From the NCBI RefSeq assembly GCF_000585995.1, contig NZ_CP007410.1, forward strand, positions 3,003,430 through 3,067,429: a stretch of 64,000 bases of DNA, in the 5' to 3' direction. Under the pieces are notes generated by a model. The model was given only the letters and a program-made list of their open reading frames with translations, did not search any database and had not been told where the DNA came from. Every line of letters begins with the position of its first letter. Position 1 is the stretch's first letter. Below, piece after piece: positions 1 through 8,365 of this stretch. The DNA comes from Pseudomonas brassicacearum. Lineage in GTDB: Bacteria > Pseudomonadota > Gammaproteobacteria > Pseudomonadales > Pseudomonadaceae. A program made the translations under genes and the position numbers.

Positions 1-30
1 TTCACAGCATCTGCACACGACACAAAAAAA

Positions 31-122
31 CTGTGGGAGCGAGCTTGCTCGCGATGGCGTCAGCACAGCCAACATCACCACAAACTGACCCTCCGCTTTC
101 GCGAGCAAGCCCGCTCCCACAG
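31..122. repeat. REP inverted pair, family A
   Basis: Two head-to-head copies of a Pseudomonas-type REP sequence. The left copy begins CTGTGGGAGCGAGCTTGCTC and the right copy is its near-perfect reverse complement (GCGAGCAAGCCCGCTCCCAC). They are separated by about 35 bases, so the transcript can form a long cruciform or hairpin. The same family recurs at 1845 (single copy) and at 18621-18710. Confidence 0.85.
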
Positions 123-139
123 GAGGAACGCATTCACGC

Positions 140-520
140 TAAGCCAGGTCGGCTATAAGGCCGCCTCGCGTACGCTTTTGATCGTGGGCGCCCCGTTAAA
201 CCACGCTGGCCGAACGCAGGTATTGCGCAGTGGGCAACCCGGCATGGATGCCGGGTTAGCCGCGCTGGGCCATGGATGGCCCTTCGCGGCGGCCCACGGA
301 GCAATGCCGGAGTGAGGGCACACCGAGCCTAGGCGAGGTGCCGAGTGGTGGGGCAAGAGCGTTTTGCTTACTTTTCGCCGGGCCGCGCAGGCTTCTCAAA
401 AGTGAGCCGCTGTAAGAGCGGAACCCTAAGAAGCCGTTACCGCAGCAATGGATATGCACCCAAAACTACGCCCACAAATAAAGCCGCGCAACTATCGACC
501 TCCCCCCGAAAAAACAGCAA
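140..520. repeat. Probable dispersed structured element, non-coding
   Basis: No credible gene is seen here; short frames on both strands have no family resemblance. The stretch holds two perfect hairpins a few bases apart: AACCCGGCAT/ATGCCGGGTT (236-257) and GGGCCAT/ATGGCCC (267-282), both centred on GG. A smaller CCGCT/AGCGG hairpin lies near 405-420. From memory, closely similar text (the 'ttttgcttacttt...gtgagccgc' block) occurs many times in fluorescent pseudomonads and is often misannotated as small ORFs. That part is recollection, not computed. Confidence 0.4.
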
Positions 521-1753
521 TCAATAATCGGCTCTGACGGCTCGACGCCGCAGCAGCAAAGTCAATCCCAACCCAATGATCGACAACAACGCAGCACAGA
601 AAAAGATCGACGAATACCCAAGGTTCAAAGCCACCGCCCCCATCAACGGACCGGCAATCGCCAAGGCCAGGTCAAAGAACACCGCATAGGCACTCAACCC
701 GGCACCCCGACTGGTATTCGGCACCTGCTTGATGGCCTCCACCCCCAACGCCGGATACACCAGCGACAGCCCGAAACCAGCCAGCCCCGCGCCGATCAGC
801 GCGAACGCAGTGGAAGGCGCCAGCCAAAGCAACACCAGCCCCAGGGTTTCAATGCTCATGCAGACAATGGCCGAACTGAAACCACCGAAGCGGGCGATGC
901 TGGAGATGAACAATAACCGCGCCAGAATGAAGCAGACCCCGAAGACCGTCAGGCACCAGGCCGCGCCGGTCCAGCCGCGACTGACGTAAAACAACGTGAT
1001 GAACGTGGTGAGCGTGCCGTAGCCGATCGAGGCCAGGCTCAGGCTCGCCCCGTACGGCGCGATGCGCCCGAACACGGCCCAAAAAGGCAGGCGCTCGCCG
1101 CGAATCACCGGCACCGACGGCTTGTTGCGAATCATCAACAGCGCCGCACCGGCCAGCAACGACAAGGCGACGCCCAGGCTGGCGAAGCCCAGCTCACCGA
1201 CCATCACCACCCCCAGCGGCGCGCCGATGGCGATGGCCCCGTAAGAGGCGATGCCGTTCCAGGAAATCGAGCGGGCCGTGTGTTCCACGCCGACCTGGCC
1301 CATGCACCAGCTGATCGTACCCACGCCAATCAGGCCTTGGGCCACGCCGAGCAACAAACGGCCGGCAATCAGAATCAGCAGGCTGGGTAGCGGGAAGCTT
1401 TGCAGTAAGGTCGAGATCAACGTCAGCACGCCGCTGAGCACAATCCCCGACAAGCCGTAGACGATCGCCCGCTTGGTGCCGACGCTGTCCGACAGTCGCC
1501 CGGCCATGGGCCGGCTGAGCAGTGTCGCCAGATACTGTGAGCCGATGGTCAGCCCGGCCACCACCGCGCTGAAGCCCAACTGTTCGTGGACATACCCCGG
1601 CAACACGGCAATCGGCAGGCCGATGCAGAGGAAGGCGATGAAGGTGTAGAAAACGATGGAGACGATCTGCAAGGTGATCGACAGGGAGCTGGGGGCGGAG
1701 GAGGGCGTGGGCATGGGGCTCGTTCGCGGGCGGCGGTAAGAGAGCCTCATCAT
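521..1753 (-). CDS. MFS transporter, DHA1/YhhS-like
   Basis: A 410-residue major facilitator protein of the cytoplasmic membrane with about 12 hydrophobic segments. The loop 2-3 region has the family motif SRPMAGRLSDSVGTKRA (around residue 80), and the loop lies between TM2 and TM3 as usual. The overall pattern resembles the YhhS/arabinose-exporter group, so drug or sugar efflux is a fair guess, but the substrate is unknown. Two starts are possible: ATG at 1753 or ATG at 1714 (MPTPSS). Neither has a strong Shine-Dalgarno and the first 13 residues are arginine-rich, so 1714 may be the real one. It is monocistronic, with non-coding repeat DNA downstream. Confidence 0.8.
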   Translation of the reverse strand: MMRLSYRRPRTSPMPTPSSAPSSLSITLQIVSIVFYTFIAFLCIGLPIAVLPGYVHEQLGFSAVVAGLTIGSQYLATLLSRPMAGRLSDSVGTKRAIVYGLSGIVLSGVLTLISTLLQSFPLPSLLILIAGRLLLGVAQGLIGVGTISWCMGQVGVEHTARSISWNGIASYGAIAIGAPLGVVMVGELGFASLGVALSLLAGAALLMIRNKPSVPVIRGERLPFWAVFGRIAPYGASLSLASIGYGTLTTFITLFYVSRGWTGAAWCLTVFGVCFILARLLFISSIARFGGFSSAIVCMSIETLGLVLLWLAPSTAFALIGAGLAGFGLSLVYPALGVEAIKQVPNTSRGAGLSAYAVFFDLALAIAGPLMGAVALNLGYSSIFFCAALLSIIGLGLTLLLRRRAVRADY

Positions 1754-1844
1754 GGCGCGAGGTGGGGATAAAAGAAAGCAGGCTAACTAAATGTGTTTGG
1801 GAGACTGGGTGTTCAGGCTGGATTGATGTGGGATGTGCTACCGC

Positions 1845-1870
1845 CATCGCGAGCAAGCTCGCTCCCACAG
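1845..1870. repeat. Single REP copy, family A
   Basis: One copy reading CATCGCGAGCAAGCTCGCTC then CCACAG, in the orientation of the right half of the pair at 31-122. It lies between the MFS gene start and the ybiT terminator. Confidence 0.75.
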
Positions 1871-1891
1871 GTTTTCTACCCTTGAAATACA

Positions 1892-1922
1892 AAAAGCCCC
1901 GTCACAACGGACAGGGCTTTTC
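1892..1922 (-). terminator. Rho-independent terminator of ybiT
   Basis: Read on the minus strand this is AAAAGCCCTGTC, a short loop, then GACGGGGCTTTTT: a GC-rich stem followed by a T tract. It is about 35 bases downstream of the ybiT stop codon. Because the arms carry A and T runs on both sides it could also work on the plus strand. Confidence 0.85.
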
Positions 1923-1957
1923 ACTTGCAGCTTGAAGCTTATCGCTCAGTTCTGCTC

Positions 1958-3547
1958 TTAGAACACCACACCCTGACTGCGCAGGTAATCGTCATAGGTG
2001 CCGCTGAAATCGACGACGCCGTCGGCGCTCAGCTCGATGATGCGGGTAGCCAGGGACGATACGAACTCGCGGTCGTGGCTGACGAAGATCAGCGTGCCCG
2101 GGTAGTTTTCCAACGCCAGGTTCAGCGCTTCGATGGATTCCATGTCCAAGTGGTTGGTCGGTTCGTCCATCACCAGCACGTTGGGCTTTTGCAGGATCAG
2201 CTTGCCGAACAGCATGCGACCCTGTTCACCACCGGAAATGACCTTGACCGACTTGAGGATCTCGTCGTTGGAGAACAGCATGCGGCCCAAGGTGCCACGC
2301 ACCAGTTGTTCGCCACCCTGGGTCCATTGGCCCATCCAGTCGAACAGGTTGACGTCGTCTTCGAAGTCGTGGGCGTGGTCCTGGGCGTAGTAGCCCAGTT
2401 CCGCGGCGTCGGTCCATTTCACGGTACCGGCATCCGGTTCCAGTTCATTGACCAGGGTGCGCAGCAACGTGGTCTTGCCGATGCCGTTCGGGCCGATGAT
2501 CGCCACGCGCTCGCCGGCTTCGACGGTGAAGCTGAAATCCTTGAACAGCGGCTTGCCGTCAAAGCCTTTGGCCATGCGCTCGACGATGACTGCCTGGCGG
2601 TGCAGCTTCTTGGTCTGCTCGAAGCGAATGAACGGGCTGACACGACTCGATGGCTTGACCTCGGCCAGTTGGATCTTGTCGATCTGCTTGGCACGGGAGG
2701 TGGCTTGCTTGGCTTTCGAGGCGTTGGCCGAGAAACGGCTGACGAACGATTGCAATTCGGAAATCTGCGCTTTCTTCTTGGCGTTGTCCGACAGCAGTTG
2801 CTCGCGGGACTGGGTCGCCACGGTCATGTACTCGTCGTAGTTGCCCGGGAACAGGCGCAGCTCGCCGTAGTCCAGGTCCGCCATGTGGGTGCAGACACTG
2901 TTCAGGAAGTGACGGTCGTGAGAGATGATGATCATCAGGCTCGAACGCTGGGTCAGCACGTTTTCCAGCCAGCGGATGGTGTTGATATCCAGGTGGTTGG
3001 TCGGTTCGTCGAGCAGCAGCACTTCCGGGTCGGAGAACAGCGCCTGGGCCAGCAGTACACGCAGTTTCCAGCCTGGCGACACTTCGCTCATCGGGCCGAA
3101 ATGCTGCTCGATGCCAATCCCAAGGCCCAGCAGCAGTTCGCCGGCGCGGGATTCGGCGGTGTAGCCGTCCATCTCGGCAAATTCGGTTTCCAGCTCGGCC
3201 ACGGCCATGCCGTCTTCTTCGGTCATTTCCGGCAGCGAATAGATGCGATCGCGCTCGGCCTTGACCTTCCACAGTTCCTCGTGACCCATGATCACGGTGT
3301 CGATCACGGTGAATTCTTCGTAGGCGAACTGGTCCTGGCGAAGTTTACCCAGGCGCACGTTCGGCTCGAGCATCACCTGGCCGCCGGACGGTTCGAGGTC
3401 GCCGCCGAGGATTTTCATGAAGGTCGACTTGCCGCAACCGTTGGCGCCGATCAGACCGTAGCGGTTACCCGCGCCGAACTTGACAGAGACGTTTTCGAAC
3501 AGTGGCTTGGCGCCAAACTGCATCGTGATGTTAGCTGTAGAGATCAA
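1958..3547 (-). CDS. ybiT: ABC-F family ATPase YbiT
   Basis: A 529-residue soluble protein with two ABC ATPase cassettes and no membrane domain, hence a ribosome-associated ABC-F translation factor. Walker A motifs are GANGCGKST (near residue 40) and GPNGIGKTT (near 350). Walker B with the DEPTNHLD signature occurs twice. The first cassette has the degenerate signature SPGWK, and the second has ISGGEQG. The linker between cassettes carries the [21 protein letters not shown] block typical of YbiT. Length and sequence follow E. coli YbiT (530 residues) almost throughout. It is a single gene with its own terminator, divergent from lpxO. Confidence 0.95.
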   Translation of the reverse strand: MISTANITMQFGAKPLFENVSVKFGAGNRYGLIGANGCGKSTFMKILGGDLEPSGGQVMLEPNVRLGKLRQDQFAYEEFTVIDTVIMGHEELWKVKAERDRIYSLPEMTEEDGMAVAELETEFAEMDGYTAESRAGELLLGLGIGIEQHFGPMSEVSPGWKLRVLLAQALFSDPEVLLLDEPTNHLDINTIRWLENVLTQRSSLMIIISHDRHFLNSVCTHMADLDYGELRLFPGNYDEYMTVATQSREQLLSDNAKKKAQISELQSFVSRFSANASKAKQATSRAKQIDKIQLAEVKPSSRVSPFIRFEQTKKLHRQAVIVERMAKGFDGKPLFKDFSFTVEAGERVAIIGPNGIGKTTLLRTLVNELEPDAGTVKWTDAAELGYYAQDHAHDFEDDVNLFDWMGQWTQGGEQLVRGTLGRMLFSNDEILKSVKVISGGEQGRMLFGKLILQKPNVLVMDEPTNHLDMESIEALNLALENYPGTLIFVSHDREFVSSLATRIIELSADGVVDFSGTYDDYLRSQGVVF

Positions 3548-3954
3548 AGGTTTATCCTGCGGAACATTCAGAGTAGCTAAGGGTGCGGCAGTACCTGTTC
3601 AGTACCTGTTTGCGCGGGTCCCGACCGCGCAAAGGCGTCGCGGTCGCAAGCGCAAGGGTCCATCCGGCATAAGAGGACAGCAGCATACGGAGCGCCTGGC
3701 CCGAATAGACGTGCGCCGAAGCCGTGGTTTGCGGTATCGGCCAAAGGGGGCGCGTGATGTTTGGCGGCGATTGTACTGATCTGGCCGCATTAACGATAGG
3801 GTATTGCCCGGGCAAGACAGTTTTTCACATTTGAAGGGTAACTTTCGGTTACAAACTCTGGCTAAAATGCCACCTCATTCGATGCCTTTCCCCTTTGCCG
3901 CTTGGCTGGCCGGGGAAAATAGCCCCATTTCACTCCTGATGTGTGACGGAATCC
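3548..3954. promoter_or_regulatory. Divergent ybiT / lpxO intergenic region
   Basis: About 400 bases with no supported gene. A perfect tandem 11-mer CAGTACCTGTT occurs twice at 3589-3610, in the ybiT leader. Ahead of lpxO there is an inverted repeat GTAAC-TTTCG-GTTAC near 3839-3853, followed by TAAAAT (3863-3868), which would serve as a -10. No good -35 sits 17 bases upstream, which suggests an activator-dependent lpxO promoter. Confidence 0.45.
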
Positions 3955-4854
3955 GTGAAGCTCATCATTGTCGCGATCTATATCTTGTCCATCGGCTATG
4001 TGCACCTGCGCGGGCGCGTGCGACATGGACTGGCACGCCAGTTGAGCGACCACTCGTCCTTTCTCGCGCCGATCAATTGCCTGCTGTACCTGTGTTCCAG
4101 GTTTCCCGGCAAACCGTTCCTGAATCCGGCGGACTTCCCAGACTTGAGCCCGTTGCAAGCCCATTGGGAAGAGATCCGGGCTGAAGGCCAAAGCTTGCTG
4201 CAGGCGGGGGAGATCAAGCGTTCCAGTCAGTACGATGACGTCGGCTTCAACTCGTTCTTCAAGACCGGCTGGAAGCGGTTTTACCTGAAGTGGTACGGCG
4301 ACAGTCATCCTTCGGCCATGAAGCTGTGCCCGCGTACCACGGAACTGGTGCAGAGCATCGGTTCGATCAAGGCGGCGATGTTCGCGCAGCTGCCACCGGG
4401 TTCGAAGCTGGTGCGACACCGCGACCCGTATGCGGGGTCCTACCGCTATCACCTGGGCTTGGAAACGCCCAACGACGCCGGCTGCTACATCAATGTCGAC
4501 GGTGAGCATTACCATTGGCGCGATGGCGAAGCGGTGATGTTCGATGAGACATTCATTCATTACGCCGAGAACACCACCGCCGATAACCGCATCATTCTGT
4601 TCTGCGATGTGGAACGGCCCATGACGTTTCGCTGGGCCACTGCGTTCAATCGCTGGTTCAGCCGCACAGTGATGGCCGCCGCCGGTGCGCCCAACGATGC
4701 CGGCGACAAGACCGGTGGCTTGAACCGGGCGTTTTCCAGGCTCTATAAAATACGGCTCCAGGGTAAAGCGCTGAAGAAGCGCAACCGCAAGCTGTATTAC
4801 CTGCAGAAATGGGCGTTCTTCGGCGGGTTGCTGGCGATTTTTGTCTGGATCTGA
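3955..4854 (+). CDS. lpxO: Lipid A hydroxylase LpxO (Asp/Asn beta-hydroxylase family)
   Basis: A 299-residue Fe(II)/2-oxoglutarate dioxygenase that adds a 2-hydroxyl to a secondary acyl chain of lipid A, acting at the inner membrane. A hydrophobic N-terminal helix (KLIIVAIYILSIGYVHL) and a C-terminal one (WAFFGGLLAIFVWI) frame the catalytic domain. Metal ligands are visible in RHRDPYAGSYRYHLGL (His-x-Asp) and in FDETFIHYAEN (second His). The GTG at 3955 is preferred: it follows GACGGA by a few bases and gives the KLII start of Pseudomonas homologues. An in-frame GTG at 3943 is the alternative. The stop is one base from the convergent ligD stop. Confidence 0.92.
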   Translation: MKLIIVAIYILSIGYVHLRGRVRHGLARQLSDHSSFLAPINCLLYLCSRFPGKPFLNPADFPDLSPLQAHWEEIRAEGQSLLQAGEIKRSSQYDDVGFNSFFKTGWKRFYLKWYGDSHPSAMKLCPRTTELVQSIGSIKAAMFAQLPPGSKLVRHRDPYAGSYRYHLGLETPNDAGCYINVDGEHYHWRDGEAVMFDETFIHYAENTTADNRIILFCDVERPMTFRWATAFNRWFSRTVMAAAGAPNDAGDKTGGLNRAFSRLYKIRLQGKALKKRNRKLYYLQKWAFFGGLLAIFVWI

Positions 4855-4855
4855 G

Positions 4856-6853
4856 TCACGTTCCATCAGTGATTGGTTTTTGCGCCTCCAGTTGTTCCCA
4901 CATCCGCGCGGTGATCCGTTGTCGATGGTTGTAGCCTTCCCAAGGATCGGCGCCCAGGCCCTTGGCCCGATCAAGGGCCGTATAGATGTCCCATTGCTGG
5001 GCGTTGCGCAAACCGTCCAGTTCGGCACGGGCAATCGGGACGGATACCGGCAGGCCTGGCCGGGCTCGTACTGAGTAGGCGGTCACGGTGCTGGCGCCCC
5101 GGGCGTTGCGCAGGTAGTCGACGAATATTTTCCCGACGCGGTTTTTTGGCCCCATGGTCGCGGTGATCCGTTGCGGCATCTGCCGGGTCAGGAACTGAGA
5201 GATCGCCTTGGCAAACGCCTTGGTGCTGTCCCAGCCTTCACTTCGCGCCAGCGGCACGATGACGTGCATGCCTTTGCCGCCACTGGTCTTGAGAAAGGCT
5301 TGCAAACCCAGCTCGTCGAGCAGCGACAGGGTCAGGCGAGTCGCCTCGAGCATGGCGCGCCAGGGCAGGGATGGGTCGGGATCCAGGTCCAGGACGAACT
5401 GGTCTGGCGTTTCGATCCGGCCGTGGGTGGCCGTCCAGGTGTGCAATTCGAGCGTGCCCATTTGTGCCGCGCTGATGAGCGATTGCACGCTGTCGATTTC
5501 CATCAGGGCGGCATGGCCAGGGTCCAGCGCCGGATCCAGTTGTTTGATATGGGGAATGTCCAGGCGATCTGCGTGTTTCTGGAAAAACTGCTCCTCACCG
5601 ATCCCGTCCGGAGCTCGCAACAGGGCAACGGGGCGCTGCTTCAGATGGGGCAGGATCCACGGGGCGATGTCGGCGTAATACTGCGCCAGCTCGGCTTTCT
5701 GGACGCCGCTGACACTGTCGATGACGCGCTCGGGATGGGTAATCGTCACGCCACCGACCTCCACGGCGCGGGCTTTGCTGCGGCGCTGAGGGTTGGGGGG
5801 CGGGTTTTTTATCGGCAAGGGCTGTTCGCGGATAACCCTGTTGGTGGGTGTGGTGGCCGGCAGGTCCAGGAAAACCGCCTGGCGCACCACGCCGTCACGG
5901 GTCCATTCGGCGAATTCGACTTCGCAGACCTGAGTCGGCTCTACCCAATGGACACTGCGGCTCTGTGTGGCGTTGAGCGGTGTGGCCAGCGGCGGCGTGT
6001 CACGCTCTTGGGTACAGAGTTGCTCATGTAACTGTTTGAGCTGGGATTGAGTGAATCCTGTACCGACCCGGCCGGCATACACCAGCCCCGACGGCCCGTT
6101 GACCGCCAGCAACAGCGCGCCGAAACCGTTGCGCTTGCCTTGCGCACGGGTAAACCCGACGATCACGAAGGCTTGGCGCAGGCGACACTTGAGCTTCACC
6201 CAATCGGCGCTTCGTCGGGACATATAAGGGCTGCCCAGGCGCTTGCCGACCACGCTGTCCAGTGAGAGGGCGATGGCGCTTTCGAGCATATCGTGCTGGC
6301 TGGCGGAAAATGCCTCGGAAAACCGCAGGCGCTTGCTGGCGTTGTTCTTCAGGACCTTCCTAAGTGCCGCGCGGCGTTCTTCCACCGGCTTCTGGCGCAG
6401 GTCGACACCATTGAGAAACGGCGCATCGAACAGGAAATACACCATGTCGACGCTGCGGCCGATCTCGAACGCCTGGCGCAGGGCGGCGAAGTCAGAGTGT
6501 CCGGTATCGTCCAACAGGACCAACTCACCGTCGAGCCAACTGTCCCCCAGGTTCAACTCGGCCAGGGCGTCGGCGTGCAGCTTCAGCCGGTCGGTCCAGT
6601 CCTGCTGAGTACGATTGAGCAACCGCACTTTGCCGTGTTCGATGCGGGTCAGCAGTCGATAGCCATGGAATTGCACTTCATAGAGCCACTCACCGGACGG
6701 AGGTTGTTCCACGGGCGTGGCCAACTGCGGCGATATACGTGCGGGAAGGCGGTTTTCGTCGGCGGTCCTGGCCCGTTGGGCGCGATGGGGCGACGATGGC
6801 TTGTTCTGCTCGGCATCGGACAGGCGGGCGTATTCACTCTCGGCATTGGCCAT
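4856..6853 (-). CDS. ligD: LigD-type NHEJ protein, ligase-polymerase only, ligase active site degenerate
   Basis: A 665-residue protein in an operon with Ku. Residues about 40-340 align with the ATP-dependent ligase domain and about 365-655 with the LigD primase-polymerase domain. The polymerase looks intact: DLDPDP catalytic aspartates, SGGKGMHVIVPL, and FVDYLRNARGASTVTAYSVR. In the ligase, motif I reads EVQFHGYR where LigD proteins have E-x-K-x-D-G-Y-R, so the adenylated lysine is Gln and the Asp is His. Motif IV reads DSVVGKR rather than EG(L/I)xxKR. Motifs III (LDGELV) and V (WVKLKC) persist. The N-terminal phosphoesterase domain of pseudomonad LigD is absent. The start is well supported: AAGGAA lies 7 bases upstream and Ku ends 32 bases away. 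It probably retains gap-filling polymerase activity but not ligation (inference). Confidence 0.85.
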   Translation of the reverse strand: MANAESEYARLSDAEQNKPSSPHRAQRARTADENRLPARISPQLATPVEQPPSGEWLYEVQFHGYRLLTRIEHGKVRLLNRTQQDWTDRLKLHADALAELNLGDSWLDGELVLLDDTGHSDFAALRQAFEIGRSVDMVYFLFDAPFLNGVDLRQKPVEERRAALRKVLKNNASKRLRFSEAFSASQHDMLESAIALSLDSVVGKRLGSPYMSRRSADWVKLKCRLRQAFVIVGFTRAQGKRNGFGALLLAVNGPSGLVYAGRVGTGFTQSQLKQLHEQLCTQERDTPPLATPLNATQSRSVHWVEPTQVCEVEFAEWTRDGVVRQAVFLDLPATTPTNRVIREQPLPIKNPPPNPQRRSKARAVEVGGVTITHPERVIDSVSGVQKAELAQYYADIAPWILPHLKQRPVALLRAPDGIGEEQFFQKHADRLDIPHIKQLDPALDPGHAALMEIDSVQSLISAAQMGTLELHTWTATHGRIETPDQFVLDLDPDPSLPWRAMLEATRLTLSLLDELGLQAFLKTSGGKGMHVIVPLARSEGWDSTKAFAKAISQFLTRQMPQRITATMGPKNRVGKIFVDYLRNARGASTVTAYSVRARPGLPVSVPIARAELDGLRNAQQWDIYTALDRAKGLGADPWEGYNHRQRITARMWEQLEAQKPITDGT

Positions 6854-6885
6854 GACAGATTCCTTTGTATGACGGGCGCCCGGGT

Positions 6886-7776
6886 CTAGCCCCGAGAAGC
6901 CTTGGTGGCTTTTTTAGCAGGAGTGGACTTGCCGGTCTTCGTCGGTTTTGCAGCGGTTTTTGCGGCGGGCTTGTCCGCCGCCTTGCCTTTGCCACCCAGG
7001 CTGCGCTTGAGCAGTTCGGTGAGGTCGATGACATCGGCGGTCTTGCGTTGCTCTTCGCCCGGGTCGGTTTCCACCGCTTCGAGTCGGCCTTCGTTGGCCT
7101 TCTTCTCCACCAGTTCCATGATTTTGTCTTCGAAACTGTCGCGGTATTGTTCCGGCTCCCAGTCGGCGCTCATGTCCTGCACCAGGCGCTTGGCCATGTC
7201 CAACTCACCCTTGGCCAGGGTTGGATGAGTGACCTCGTCGCCCAGTTCCAGGATGTCGAGGTCACGCACTTCCGCCGGCCAGCGCAGCATCACCAGCACC
7301 AGGGCCGATTCCAGGGGCATGAGGGCCGCCAGGTGCTGGCGGGTGTGGAGCACGACGTGGGCCAGGGCCACTTTGTTGGTCTTGACCAGGGTTTCACGCA
7401 ACAGCGCGTAGACTTTGCCGCCGCGCTTGTCCGGCGCCAGGAAGTACGGGGTGTCGATGTTTTGCAGCGGGATTTTTTCGCTGTCGACGAAGGAAAAAAT
7501 ATCGATGGTCTGGGTGGATTTGGGGTGGGCGGAGCGGATTTCCTCTTCGCTGAGCAGCACATACTGGCCTTTTTGATATTGCACGCCTTTGACGATGTCT
7601 TCCTTGGTCACTTCCTTGCCCGTGACTTTGTTGACCCGCTTGTAGCCCACCGGGTCCATGCTGCGCTTGTCCAACCAATCGAAATCCACACCCTGGGACG
7701 AGGTGGCCGACACCAGCGCCACAGGAATGTGGACCAGTCCGAAACTGATTGCGCCTTTCCAGATTGCCCGTGCCAT
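6886..7776 (-). CDS. ku: Ku protein, non-homologous end joining
   Basis: A 296-residue bacterial Ku homodimer subunit that binds double-strand DNA ends and recruits LigD. It begins MARAIWKGAISFGLVHIPV, the conserved family start, preceded by AAGGAAAC. The Ku core runs to about residue 250. The C-terminal tail is rich in Lys, Ala and Pro (AAKPTKTGKSTPAKKA), as in Ku proteins with basic DNA-binding extensions. An open frame continues 63 codons further upstream to 7965, but it has no family similarity and is not used. It is the first gene of the ku-ligD operon. Confidence 0.95.
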   Translation of the reverse strand: MARAIWKGAISFGLVHIPVALVSATSSQGVDFDWLDKRSMDPVGYKRVNKVTGKEVTKEDIVKGVQYQKGQYVLLSEEEIRSAHPKSTQTIDIFSFVDSEKIPLQNIDTPYFLAPDKRGGKVYALLRETLVKTNKVALAHVVLHTRQHLAALMPLESALVLVMLRWPAEVRDLDILELGDEVTHPTLAKGELDMAKRLVQDMSADWEPEQYRDSFEDKIMELVEKKANEGRLEAVETDPGEEQRKTADVIDLTELLKRSLGGKGKAADKPAAKTAAKPTKTGKSTPAKKATKASRG

Positions 7777-7976
7777 GGTGGAGTTTCCTTGCCGGTGAAT
7801 TCGTCTTTCTGGTGACCCTGGGGCCCTGGGAAAAGTTTCCACCGTGTGCTGCCTGATGCGCTGTGGAAGGCGGCTTGGAGACGCTTGGTTACATGTTCCA
7901 GGGGATTTTTTACTTAACAACGGCGAACCTGCGGCGTAGCGTGTTTTCGATATGCCTGAATCCATGAGGAGCTCCG

Positions 7977-8318
7977 ATGAACAGGCTAATGTTCGCCATC
8001 ATGACGCTACTGCTGACCACCGCTGCCCAGGCCGCTGTGCCTGGCGAGGGTGCCGTGCTCGTGGCCCAGAATCTGCCCGGCAACAACAACCCCTATAACA
8101 GCCCGACTCGCCGGGCCAATCCCAACAGCATGCAGGGCACCCAGCCCAATGTGCCGACGATCCGCAATAACCCGACGATTCCGACTCCTCGTCCACCGAC
8201 CCTGGAAAACGGCGGCATTGGCAATGGCTACCCGCGTTCCGGCAAGCCGCCGGCTTCGCCACGACCCACTCTCGAATACACGCCGCCGCCCAGGAGCACG
8301 AATAACGGCAATCGCTAG
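7977..8318 (+). CDS. Small proline/asparagine-rich secreted protein
   Basis: A 113-residue protein with a clear signal peptide (MNRLMFAIMTLLLTTAAQA, cleavage after AQA). The rest is low complexity, rich in Pro, Asn, Arg and Gly (for example NNPTIPTPRPPTLENG) and probably disordered in the periplasm. AGGAG lies 6 bases before the ATG. No family is recognised. It sits 47 bases ahead of the sugar dehydrogenase and may share its transcript. Confidence 0.7.
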   Translation: MNRLMFAIMTLLLTTAAQAAVPGEGAVLVAQNLPGNNNPYNSPTRRANPNSMQGTQPNVPTIRNNPTIPTPRPPTLENGGIGNGYPRSGKPPASPRPTLEYTPPPRSTNNGNR

Positions 8319-8365
8319 GCGCTGAATCCTGGCTGTTTCTTTTCACACCACAGAAGGAAGTGTGC

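Noticed and set aside
1925..3580. Long plus-strand frame opposite ybiT
   Set aside because: It is the codon-bias shadow of a well-identified ABC-F gene; no start signal and no family resemblance.
3589..3610. Tandem 11-mer CAGTACCTGTT as a possible phase-variable or CRISPR-like repeat
   Set aside because: Only two copies, no spacers and no further units; kept as a note in the intergenic entry.
5171..6031. Plus-strand frame opposite ligD, considered as a source of the missing phosphoesterase domain
   Set aside because: Shadow of the polymerase domain; no phosphoesterase motifs there or between ku and ligD.
7777..7965. 63-residue N-terminal extension of Ku
   Set aside because: The conserved Ku start MARAIWKG with AAGGAAAC upstream is at 7776.
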